Shown piece by piece: positions 10,800 to 19,845 of a DNA stretch of 64,000 nt. A program made the translations under genes and the position numbers. The stretch's first letter is position 1. Each line of letters opens with the position of its first letter. The stretch covers positions 3,712,001 to 3,776,000 of the forward strand of contig OY759218.1 in NCBI GenBank assembly GCA_963662175.1. Direction: 5' to 3'. Source of the DNA: Aradus depressus. Its lineage: Eukaryota; Arthropoda; Insecta; Hemiptera; Aradidae. The notes below the pieces were generated by a model that saw only the letters and a program-made list of their open reading frames with translations, was not told where the DNA came from and searched no databases.

Positions 10800-12359
10800 T
10801 GTAGTCAATTTGCGAATAGATTTAAAAATATTCTGTAAAATAAATAATAATATATAAACAATATAAAGTATGGAGGAAGAAATTAACTCTAAGGGCTGAA
10901 AAGGGACTTGGGTCCCGGGAGCTGAAAAGGGACTTGGGTCCCGGGAGCTGAAAAGGGACTTGGGGCCCAGGAGCTGAAAAGGGACTTGGGGCCCAGGAGC
11001 TGAAAAGGGACTTGGGGCCCAGGAGCTGAAAAGGGACTTGGGTCCCGGGAGCTGAAAAGGGACTTGGGTCCCGGGAGCTGAAAAGGGACTTGGGTCCCGG
11101 GAGCTGAAAAGGGACTTGGGTCCCGGGAGCTGAAAAGGGACTTGGGGCCCAGGAGCTGAAAAGGGACTTGGGTCCCAGGAGCTGAAAAGGGACTTGGGGC
11201 CCGGGAGCTGAAAAGGGACTTGGGGCCCGGGAGCTGAAAAGGGACTTGGGTCCCGGGAGCTGAAAAGGGACTTGGGTCCCGGGAGCTGAAAAGGGACTTG
11301 GGTCCCGGGAGCTGAAAAGGGACTTGGGGCCCAGGAGCTGAAAAGGGACTTGGGTCCCGGGAGCTGAAAAGGGACTTGGGTCCCGGGAGCTGAAAAGGGA
11401 CTTGGGTCCCGGGAGCTGAAAAGGGACTTGGGGCCCAGGAGCTTGTCCTATTTGGCCTTCGTCAAGCACTTGCCTAAAATAAGCTGACAGGGTGTGATAA
11501 AAGGCACCACCAGTCACCTGCATGAATATTTATATAGCCTTTTACAACCCGGATTTTACAATCTGGCTACAGTCAGGTACCAGATTGGAGCTCCAAGCCC
11601 GCTGTTGGTGGCCCATAAAACTATCCAACATAAAGATGACAAGGGCAAATAGGGGCTTCACAAAGAGAACCCGCAAATTTCCCAAGAGGACAGAGGAGAA
11701 GGGAGAAGAAAGAGGAGAGGGGGAACAGTTCGAGAGCATCGAAGAAGGGAGAGAGGAGAGTCAGTTCCAAGTGAGGAGAGGAAGACACCAGTTGCAGTCT
11801 GAGTCCTGATCCAGTAGCCCTCGAGGGAAGCTACAGCCCCCATCATCCAACCCCAGAAGTTCAGGAGGAACTCAGCCGCTAGTTTGTTCTTCCACTCTCA
11901 AACCCTCGCAGAGCCGTCCATCCCTCATCCTCCGATCAGCCTCCAGCCCCAGCATCCATACACTATTATTAATAAGGTTTATATTTTATATATTTTATTT
12001 TAATTCTTAATTATTAATTTTTTTATTGTAAATATATCCATTTTTAAAATGAATTGCTAAATTTCTAGTAGTTTGTTCCCATGCCATCCAAGGTCAGTTA
12101 TGATTTAACAATTTGGTTTTTCAAAACGCTCTTCGCTGACGAATCCTTCGCCTTTGGACTACAGAAATCCAATTTATATATTAAAATCAGTAAATTTAAA
12201 TGACCGTTCTATTACCTAGGCGATCTGGCATCCTTTGGACATTTTAAATTAGTAAAGACAAAGCAATTTTTGAGAAAATCTCCGCTATTTAGATAAAAAG
12301 TATATAGAAATCACCATTTTATTATTAAAACCGCGACGCGCACTTTTTAAAATATTACA
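10800..12359 (+). mobile_element. Diverged solo LTR, same family as the LTRs at 17350 and 22189
   Basis: The start (TGTAGTCAATTTGCG), middle (GAATATTTATATAGCC; CAGGTACCAGATTGGAGCTC) and end (AAAACCGCGACGCGCA to ATTACA at 12359) follow the 1253-bp LTR of the 17350-23441 element with many substitutions. No internal region or partner LTR is present, so it is a solo LTR. No clean target duplication is visible. It is longer than the young LTRs because a 26-bp minisatellite has expanded in it (10895-11440) where the young LTR has a GGGAGACCCGG stretch. Confidence 0.8.
10895..11440. repeat. 26-bp minisatellite, 21 units, inside the solo LTR
   Basis: The unit is GCTGAAAAGGGACTTGGG followed by TCCCGGGA or GCCCAGGA. 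It repeats every 26 bp from 10895 to 11440 with almost no other variation. The two variant classes are interspersed. On the minus strand three units make a 26-codon cycle and leave an open frame of 233 codons (10822-11523), which is a repeat artefact. Confidence 0.97.
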
Positions 12360-12589
12360 CCTTATTTATTTATCATCAATCCGCCTACGTTATCTCCTCA
12401 ATTTTATTATATTTGTAGTTTTATTTTATTTCACACACTTGTACATGGAAGTTGATGCCTGGTCTTGGACATTTTTTAATATTTATATAATTTTTCTTAT
12501 GTTTTATCTTCTCCTAATTCATCTCCACCACCTTACTTCCTCTCTCCATCTTCACTCTACTTTCCCTGTGTTCTTCTTCATCCTCTCTC
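12360..12589. other. AT- then CT-rich leader ahead of the LINE fragment
   Basis: From about 12500 it turns CT-rich, as does the DNA just ahead of the endonuclease ORF at 42560. It is therefore probably inter-ORF sequence of the same LINE family. No coding potential is visible. Confidence 0.4.
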
Positions 12590-13043
12590 GTGATGTATAA
12601 TGCCCTTCAGTGCTGCCATGTTAATAACGCCCAGTCCCTCCCAACCCATCACGACGAGTTCTCAGATTTCCTCCTTTCCAATAGCTTCCATATCGTCGCT
12701 ATCTCCGAGACCTGGCTCAAGCCCTGGATCCCCTCCTCAGCCGTCTCTCTTCCTGACCACCTCCTTTTCAAATGACCGCCTAGACAGACCTGGCGGTGGG
12801 GTTGCTGTTTATGTACATCACAGCCTAAAGTGCCGTTGTCTAGGTGTCTCCTCCTCTCCCTCTCCTTCTCCCCAAGTTGAATTCCTCTTCCTAGAAGTGC
12901 GAACAGGCTCCACCAAACTCCTTTATGGAGTAGTTTACAGACCTCCCAAAGTCCCTTTCGACGTCACCTTCAAGTCACCTCTCCTCCGCCTCATCCCCCT
13001 CTACAATAACATCCTTATCTCCGGGGACTTCAACTCCGACCGC
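12590..13043 (+). pseudogene. LINE ORF2 apurinic-like endonuclease fragment (frameshifted)
   Basis: The N-terminal endonuclease domain of a Jockey/CR1-type LINE ORF2 is readable in two frames. One gives NAQSLPTHHDEFSDF and VAISETWLKPWIP to a stop at 12773-12775; the other gives NDRLDRPGGGVAVYVHHSL, LLYGVVYRPPKVPF and ILISGDFNSDRW. ISETWL, GGG-AVYV, VYRPP and GDFN are the family's endonuclease signatures. A one-base loss near 12770 separates the halves. It is homologous to 42560-43077. After GDFNSD it stops abruptly and a different LINE follows. Confidence 0.85.
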
Positions 13044-13045
13044 TG

Positions 13046-13800
13046 GCCGCGGCCCCGCCCAATGACTTGGTCTTGGACGGAGCCGTCGCCTCGTACTATT
13101 GCAGACGCAATCTGCCTCAGGGAGAGGATGTGGATGGGCCCTTGGGCGCGGCATTGGCGGCGGAGATGCAGGGCGATGGCAGGCCAGAGCGTTGCGGGGA
13201 CATTGTCCAGGAGTGGGTAATGACCAAATGGCAACGGCGCTGGACGGATTTTTCGGATGGCCGGACGACACACGCCTTCTTCCCGGATGTACGGGCGCGA
13301 CTTGCCTCGACATGGGTCCAGCCGGACCATTGGACGTCCCAGATACTATCTGGTCATGGCGACTTCAACACCAAGCTTTTCTTTTTCAAAAGAAAAGACA
13401 GCCCGAACTGCGCGTGCGGTGGCGTCGAGACTGCGGAACACGTAGTCATCGAATGTCCGCGGTACGACGGGCCAAGGGCGGCGTTGATACGCTCGACCGG
13501 ATCGTACCTGGGGCTGACCCTGCAGCTGGTGACCGAGTCTAGTTACCCGGCATTCACCTAATTTGTAGCGGAGTGGAGGAGGCGAAAAAACGCCTCCTAA
13601 CCTCGAGCCTCGGCGGACCGCCGGTGTAAATAACACCTGGCGGGCCTCACCCGGCATGAACTTTCCGAGTGTCAGCGCATTCCAGAAAGCTACAACTATG
13701 GTTCCTCATCGGGAGGACGAAGAGGTGTTATGGTCCCACACCAGGGACGAAAGCACCCAAGAGCTCAGGGGGGTGGTTTTAATGGTTTTAATTGTATTTT
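13046..13800 (+). pseudogene. C-terminal end and 3' UTR of an R1-type LINE
   Basis: The frame to the TAA at 13560-13562 encodes TKWQRRWTDFSDGRTTHAFF, LSGHGDFNTKLFFFKR and CACGGVETAEHVVIECPRYD. The last is the zinc-knuckle-like C-C-H-C end typical of R1/TRAS/Waldo-type ORF2 proteins. The 3' UTR (GCCTCCTAACCTCGAGCCTC and on) ends in a GTTTTAATG repeat near 13775-13800. The reverse transcriptase itself is absent. GC content is much higher than in the surroundings. The join to the Jockey-like endonuclease at about 13043 makes a chimeric locus; I cannot tell whether by template switching or deletion. Confidence 0.8.
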
Positions 13801-14316
13801 ACTGTTAAAAACATTTTTAGGACAGGGCTGTACAGTAGGGTGGAGTGAAAAAAATGAATTTTTGATTTTCGGAAACGGGTACCTTTCAATTACTGTGTAT
13901 GAGGCTTAGTAACAATTCTGTAAAATATTTCATTTTTACGACGTCATCTTGAGTCTGCGCATTTGACTTAAAGTTTTGAAATTTTTGAATAATTTTAGAT
14001 TTTTCAAAAAAATTTTTAAAGTATTGGAAATGAAAAAATTGATGACGGGTGGTTATTAAATGGCAGAACAAGGCCTAAAATATACAAAGAATTTTTTTAA
14101 ACCATTTTAGATTATGGTTTCAGTCTGCGCATTACGCCCAAAGTTCATCAAATTTCCCGAAATTTCCGATATTTTCAACATTTTTATAACTCAATATTTC
14201 CTCTCAATATTTACTTAAAGTGTCATCAAAACTTTGTCTTATTCCTTTTGTTATTATTGTGCAATGCACAATGCGAGGCAAATATATAAAATTTATGATG
14301 ATTCATTCATCACATT

Positions 14317-15120
14317 GATGACACAGGAAAATACAAAGGTGTAATTAGGAAACTGGAAGAAAAACTTGGTAGACCTCTGCAGTGGGTCATTTGCCAATTG
14401 CATTCGAATGAACTTCCTTTGCGGCATTTATTGCAAAAGCTAGATGAACCTACTGGTGGACCGAAAGGATTCGTTGGGCCTGTTGGTCGAAGCTTAACAA
14501 CATGTCATACTTTGAAATTAGTTCAGTTTGAGCCTATAGTTTGTCATTGATCAGATCGATCGTGGCAATAAAAATTATTTGTGTACTGACCAACAGTATC
14601 TTTATGATATGTGCAAGGTAGTTTCGGCTGGGAAAATATCCCAAGAATTAGAAAACAGAAGTCCAGGAAAGCTTTCCCACGCCAGATGGTTGACTTCAGC
14701 AAACAGAATCTTAAGACTGTATGTAGCTACTACTACTCCATCTCAAACTTTAAAAGAGCTCGCAACTTTTTTTGTAAAAGTGTATGCTCCTGGCTGGTTC
14801 AGGATTAAGTGCAATCCAAAAGTTACTAATGGAGCTACGAACTTGTGGGAGACTATGAAGAGTTGCACTTATCTCTCTGGGGAAAATCAGAAAATTGTAT
14901 TCGAATCCATTCAAAACAATACATACTTTGCTCACCCTGAAAACATGCTGTTATCCATGTTGGTTGATAAGAGAGAGCATATAAAGAAACTGGCTTTAAG
15001 ACGTATTATCCACGCTCGATCTAGAAAACAAACCAGCAAACAAGTGAGAATGTTTCAGATCCCAAAAATAGATTTTGGAGCATCAGAATACATCGATATT
15101 ATTTCTTGGCATGATGTGGA
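14317..15120 (+). pseudogene. Uncharacterised transposon-borne protein (left arm plus spacer), broken
   Basis: Two open stretches follow each other. From about 14317 to the stop at 14549: YKGVIRKLEEKLGRPLQWVI, CQLHSNELPLRHLL, GPKGFVGPVGRSLTTC. Then, in another frame from 14579: TDQQYLYDMCKVVSAGKI, SPGKLSHARWLTSANRILRL, FVKVYAPGWFRIKC, YFAHPENMLLSMLVDKREHI and FGASEYIDIISW. The frame change near 14550 could be an intron or a lesion. The protein resembles a large uncharacterised, multicopy arthropod family that I recognise by pattern only; I know no function or domain name for it. After 15120 the frame crosses into the inverted arm and loses sense. The first ~490 bp of each arm are non-coding. 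Confidence 0.55.
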
Positions 15121-15138
15121 AGTTACAGGTTTCAGTCT

Positions 15139-15795
15139 GCATTGTTTTGAATGGATTCGAATACAATTTTCTGATTTTCCCTAGAGAGATAAGTGCAACT
15201 CTTTATAGTCGAGTTGGAGTAATAGTAGCTACATACAGTCTCAAGATTCTGTTTGCTGTAGTCAACCATCTGGCGTGGGAAAGCTTTCCTGGACTTCTGT
15301 TTTCTAATTCTTGGGATATTTTCCCAGTCGAAACTACCTTGCACATATCATAAAGATACTGTTGGTCAGTACACAAATAATTTTTATTGCCACGATCGAT
15401 CTGATCAATGACAAACTATAGGCTCAAACTGAACTAATTTCAAAGTATGACATGTTGTTAAGCTTCGACCAACAGGCCCAACGAATCCTTTCGGTCCACC
15501 AGTAGGTCCATCTAGCTTTTGCAATAAATGCCGCAAAGGAAGTTCATTCGAATGCAATTGGCAAATGACCCACTGCAGAGGTCTACCAAGTTTTTCTTCC
15601 AGTTTCCTAATTACACCTTTGTATTTTCCTGTGTCATCAATGTGATGAATGAATCATCATAAATTTTACATATTTGCCTCGCATTGTGCATTGCACAATA
15701 ATAACAAAAGGAATAAGACAAAGTTTTGATGACACTTTAAGTAAATATTGAGAGGAAATATTGAGTTATAAAAATGTTGAAAATATCGGAAATTT
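15139..15795 (-). pseudogene. Inverted, internally deleted copy of the same transposon protein
   Basis: The right palindrome arm repeats on the minus strand the coding stretches of 14160-14923. The ~107-bp deletion removes the region corresponding to the segment between LYVATTTPSQTL and ETMKSCTYLS and breaks the frame. It ends at the palindrome spacer. Confidence 0.6.
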
Positions 15796-16129
15796 CGGGA
15801 AATTTGATGAACTTTGGGCGTAATGCGCAGACTGAAACCATAATCTAAAATGGTTTAAAAAAATTCTTTGTATATTTTAGGCCTTGTTCTGCCATTTAAT
15901 AACCACCCGTCATCAATTTTTTCATTTCCAATACTTTAAAAATTTTTTTGAAAAATCTAAAATTATTCAAAAATTTCAAAACTTTAAGTCAAATGCGCAG
16001 ACTCAAGATGACGTCGTAAAAATGAAATATTTTACAGAATTGTTACTAAGCCTCATACACAGTAATTGAAAGGTACCCGTTTCCGAAAATCAAAAATTCA
16101 TTTTTTTCACTCCACCCTACTGTACAGCT

Positions 16130-16599
16130 CCTAACATATGCTGATGACATTGACATCGTAGGAAGGTCATTCCGAGACGTCAAAGAGGCATTTCTGGCCT
16201 TGGAGGCCCCGGCGCGCCGCGGCGAGGAGGTTGGGACTTGTAATCAACGAAGCCAAGACCAAGTATATGGTTTCAGAGCAGGAGGTCGAGCCACTGGAGC
16301 AAGTCATCATTGCCCCTTACTTCTTCGAGAAAGTGCATGAGTTCGTGTACCTCGGCTTTCAGGTAAACGTAAACAACGACATGTCAGTCGAGGTAAGGCT
16401 TCGACCTGAGGCATCATATAAGAAGTTGCCTCCGTACAAGGACAACAAAGCTCAGGCTTTACAAAACGTTGATCCGAAGTTGAGGTTGCAGGATGGTGTG
16501 GCGAATGATGCGAGGAGCCTGCTTGGAGTCCGGCACTGGAGAGCAGCTGAACAAGACAGGGACAACTGTCGGACAGTGTTGGAGACTCACTGTGAATGA
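16130..16599 (+). pseudogene. LINE reverse transcriptase fragment with internal deletion
   Basis: It begins inside the RT catalytic motif (LTYADDIDIVGRSFRDVKEA) and continues with GLVINEAKTKYMVS and FVYLGFQVNVNND. Both are standard post-catalytic RT blocks. A jump follows to the protein's last residues, DARSLLGVRHWRAAEQDRDN, and the stop at 16597-16599. The GC-rich piece at 16205-16230 shifts the frame. Everything upstream of YADD is missing, and the left edge coincides with the palindrome edge at 16128. Confidence 0.8.
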
Positions 16600-16789
16600 A
16601 AGTTAAGAACAATTTTAACGCCTCGTTCAGACATTAAGATAAAAAGGTGGATCATTATGCACCTAGGACAGACTTTTTTGCTTAGAATTTCATATCCTAT
16701 CAGACCCCAAAGTGTCCGCTTTCATTGATTGTTATGGGCCATATTGGATGAAGAAGGTGAGTTTTAATGTGGATGGACTCAGTTCAAAC

Positions 16790-16938
16790 CTCAATAGCCT
16801 GTGTCAGTGTTAGCGGAGCCTTGTTCCCTCGGTTACACAGCATCCCAGCATCCATCTTAGGATCCATCATCTCAATGGCCGACATCGCCTCGAATAGCCC
16901 GAACAGATCATCGTGCAACAGCTCTCCCAGCTGTAGCT
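16790..16938 (-). CDS. NAA35: NAA35 (NatC auxiliary subunit), internal exon with the MDPKMDAGM block
   Basis: The exon encodes [20 protein letters not shown] and then [13 protein letters not shown], the near-invariant N-terminal block of NAA35/MAK10, followed by [17 protein letters not shown]. The acceptor TGTATTTTTCAG precedes 16938. The first codon (GAG) is completed by the last G of exon 23813-23895. The donor is GAG|GTTTGA, phase 0, matching exon 1715-1938. The protein is the auxiliary NatC subunit that, with NAA30 and NAA38, acetylates N-terminal methionines before hydrophobic residues at the ribosome. The introns on the two sides are 14.9 and 6.9 kb and are mostly mobile DNA. Confidence 0.96.
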
Positions 16939-17349
16939 CTGAAAAATACAATATTGTGTCAATAGGGAGGGAGTGGGAGGGTTTGGTTTTACACAATTTC
17001 AGGGTAGCGAAGAAAATCGCAACAACAAATTCCCTGACATTTCCCTCTCCGTTTTCTAAAAATTCTCCGATATTTCTTGACTAAAATATCTTAACAAATA
17101 TTCACAATTTCACTTAATTTAATCCCTATTCAATAATTTCTTCATTTCTCATTAAAGTAATGAACCACTTTTCAGAGATAATTTTAATAAATTAATTTTC
17201 GAAAATATTCACAAATTAATTGCTATAAAAAACATAGGAGCGAACAATTATTATTGCGTAATTATCCATTGGCTAATTGAGGAATGTGAAAGTTGTAGAC
17301 TAATGTCTACAACCCTAAAGATTTTAACTGTATATTTTTGAAAGTATAT
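16939..17349. other. NAA35 intron, unique AT-rich part
   Basis: Contains the polypyrimidine tract of the 16790-16938 exon and AT-rich DNA up to the LTR element. The plus-strand ORF 16767-17084 is the antisense of the exon. Confidence 0.6.
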
Positions 17350-18602
17350 TGTAATGTAATCAATTTGCGACTGCATCTAAATATATTGTAAAATATAAAG
17401 TTTGTAATGTTAATAGTATTTGTGGACAGTAATGGTGAAATAAACCCTTAATTCTATAGGCGGGCTAGGGAGACCCGGATCAGGTAGAAGGAGCTTATCC
17501 CATTTTGCCTCCGTCAAGAAAGAAGCTGACAGGATGCAATAAAAGAAGGCACCAACAGTCACCTGGAGGAATATTTATATAGCCTTTTACAACCCGGATT
17601 TTACAATCTGGCTACAGTCAGGTACCAGATTGGAGCTCCAAGCCCGTTGTTAGTGGCCCATAAATCAATCTGGAATGTCCAAATTAAAGTGGACAGAGGT
17701 CAAATTGATTGCCTCCCAGGCAAACAATTTGCTTTCCGAAATGGCCGAGGAGAAGAAAGAAGGAGAAGTAGTGGGGGAAGATGGCAGTCCGAGTTCCAAG
17801 TGAGGGCTCAAGTTCAGTCAGTTACAGTCGAGATCCACCAGTGGAAGTTACAGTTGAGGTCTAGAGGTGGAAGTGGACACTTCACTTTCCTGGATCAGTG
17901 GAAGTCTAGATCCAAGAGTGAGTCGAGATTCAGGAGTCGAGATCCACCAGTGGAAGACTACAGTTGAGGTCTAGAGGTGGAAGTGGACACTTCACTTTTC
18001 TGGAGCAGTGGAAGTCTGGAGTTTCATTCCGTCGGTCGAGATCCACCTGTGGAAGTCATCAACTCCAGTCCAGATGAGCCTTTGAGATCCAGACCTTGAG
18101 GAGGAACTCAGCCAGCCGACAGCCCTCTTTCTACCCTCTGGCCATCGCAGACCTCCCTGGCATCCAATCATCAGTTATCGTCTCCAGCCCCTGTCTCTAC
18201 AGCGTACATAGCAATAAGGTTTATATTATATATTATAATTTTTATTTTAAGTATTAATTTTTGTTTTAGCATAAATATAATTTTTTTTAAATGAATTTCT
18301 AAATTTTAGTTGTTTGTTCCTATGCTCTATCCCAGGTCAGTTATGATTTAACAATTTGGTTTTTCAAAACTCTTTTCGCTGACGAATCCTTTCGCCTTTG
18401 GTTATAGAAATCCAATTCGTATATTAAAATCAGTAAATTTAAATGATCGTCTATTACCTAAGCGATCTGGCATCCTATGGACATTTTAAATTAGTAAAGA
18501 CACAGCAGTTTTATAGAAAATCTCCGCAATTTCGATTAAAGTAAATTCAAAATACCATTTTTTTTTATTAAAACCGCGACGCGCAACCCCCCCAATATTA
18601 CA
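17350..18602 (+). repeat. 5' LTR (1253 bp)
   Basis: Contains repeated GAGATCCACCAGTGGAAG / GGTCTAGAGGTGGAAGTGG blocks at about 17810-18060. The internal 106-codon ORF (17647-17967) recurs in the right LTR with a single Ser/Ala change and is not thought to be a gene. GACGCGCAACCCCCCCAATA lies just before the ATTACA end. Confidence 0.95.
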
Positions 18603-18605
18603 AAT

Positions 18606-18620
18606 TGGCAACCCCTTGTG
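18606..18620 (+). other. Primer binding site of the LTR element
   Basis: TGGCAACCCCTTGTG begins three bases after the 5' LTR. TGG complements a tRNA CCA end; I cannot say which tRNA. Confidence 0.6.
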
Positions 18621-18801
18621 GAGATTTTGGTAAAATCATTATATCAGCAAGAGAGGAAAGGCGAAATTTTTAAACCAAAATTGACTTGGGGAGCTGTGAA
18701 CAAACTTGATTTGATATTTTACATTTATTAATTTTTTTAATTTAATTTACATTTTATATAGTTAGATATTTTTTTTCTGAAATTTTATATAGTTTTTAAA
18801 T

Positions 18802-19845
18802 ATGGATAAACAATTAGTTTTTGAGGATATTGACCAATCTGAGGAAGCAAGTGTCGAAAGTGGGGTAGAAAGTTTAAATATTCCGGTGTCGGCAGGGACA
18901 AGGTCACACAAAATAAATGTTATAAACGAGGGACAAGAAACCAAAGATTCTGATATGGAAAGAATGTTCGAGAAATTATTAAAGGAAATGAAAACACAAA
19001 GTGCACATTTAGGGTCACAAATAGCTGATTTAAGAAGTGATATGGGAAATTTAGAAAAAAATTTAGAAAGTAAAATGGAGGCACAAAGTGCTAATTTAGA
19101 AAGTAAAATGGAGACACAAATAGCTAGTTTAAGTAGTGAAATAGATAATTTAGGAAGAGAAATGAGAAATTTCGGCGAGCGAATGGATAATAGTAGTAGG
19201 GAATTGGTTGATATAAGAAAAAATATATTTAGAAGTGACAATGGGATAGAGCAGATAGAGGTCCTAAGTAATGTAGAAACTGTTGAAATTAATAATAAAA
19301 AGGAACAGGTTCAAATTTTAAAATTAGAAACAGAAACAACCTTGGAAATCTTAGTTGAGGAAGTTAAAGTAATCAGGGATTTAGATATAGACGTGAAGGA
19401 GAATAAAGTTGTTTCTGAAATAGATTCTAGAATTAATTTAGAAGGTCATAAGGCCTGTTTAGAAATAGGACATAATGTTCCGAATAGAAGGAACATAGTG
19501 AGGACATTTCTGTCGAAGGAGGAAATAATGATGAATAATCATTTAAAGAAACTTGATTTAGAAATAAGTGAATGTGCGTGTGTAAATGTTTTAATGAATG
19601 TATGGAAAAATGATTTTACTAATAATTTACAGGAGACAATTTACAATTTAGAAGATATGTTTACAGGAACAAACGGACAGAATGGACAGAGAAATTTTAG
19701 TATTAAGAGCAATGAAACAATGACAGACATACGACACCGAATGATACTTCAAAAGGGGGAGGGGATTTTCAAAGACATTATACGTCGGGGTATCCGAAAA
19801 AAGAAAATAATTAATTTTAGGCTTTGCAATCAAAATTTGTATTAG
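18802..19845 (+). CDS. Gag-like coiled-coil protein of the pol-less LTR element
   Basis: An intact 347-codon frame, about 200 bp behind the 5' LTR. The first ~55 residues are acidic and low-complexity. Residues ~55-135 form a long coiled coil with short internal repeats (LESKMEAQSANLESKMET is one). The C-terminal third is basic (IIRRGIRKKKIINF). No CCHC zinc knuckle, major homology region or protease motif is visible, so gag is inferred from position, coiled coil and basic tail only. The upstream AT-rich leader gives no better start than the ATG at 18802. There is no downstream pol frame. Confidence 0.65.
   Translation: MDKQLVFEDIDQSEEASVESGVESLNIPVSAGTRSHKINVINEGQETKDSDMERMFEKLLKEMKTQSAHLGSQIADLRSDMGNLEKNLESKMEAQSANLESKMETQIASLSSEIDNLGREMRNFGERMDNSSRELVDIRKNIFRSDNGIEQIEVLSNVETVEINNKKEQVQILKLETETTLEILVEEVKVIRDLDIDVKENKVVSEIDSRINLEGHKACLEIGHNVPNRRNIVRTFLSKEEIMMNNHLKKLDLEISECACVNVLMNVWKNDFTNNLQETIYNLEDMFTGTNGQNGQRNFSIKSNETMTDIRHRMILQKGEGIFKDIIRRGIRKKKIINFRLCNQNLY

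Larger units (their letters stand above)
13827..16128. mobile_element. 2.3-kb palindromic DNA element (two inverted copies of one transposon end)
   Basis: The left arm 13827-14923 and right arm 15139-16128 are nearly perfect reverse complements. The outer ends are GCTGTACAGTAGGGTGGAGT and its complement. The spacer is about 215 bp. The right arm lacks roughly 107 bp found in the left near 14745-14855. Both arms contain the same coding segment pointing inward, so the structure is a head-to-head pair of transposon 5' ends. The flanks differ: an R1-type 3' UTR on the left and an RT fragment on the right. The palindromic CTGTACAG at each edge could be either a target duplication or part of the terminus. 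Confidence 0.85.

Noticed and set aside
10822..11523. A 233-codon minus-strand frame rich in PGPKSLFSS
   Set aside because: It is the 26-bp minisatellite read in phase; 26 is not a multiple of three and the three frames cycle. There is no promoter or splice context.
12975..13657. Minus-strand ORFs in the GC-rich R1-type segment
   Set aside because: Shadows of the plus-strand LINE C-terminus in a high-GC region with few stops.
13886..16069. Two identical 61-codon ORFs (13886-14071 minus; 15884-16069 plus)
   Set aside because: They are the non-coding outer arms of the palindrome, the same sequence seen twice.
16767..17084. A plus-strand 105-codon ORF
   Set aside because: Antisense of the NAA35 exon 16790-16938, which has clear homology and splice sites.
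18762..19241. A 159-codon Ser/Leu-rich minus-strand ORF
   Set aside because: Antisense of the gag-like coiled-coil ORF.
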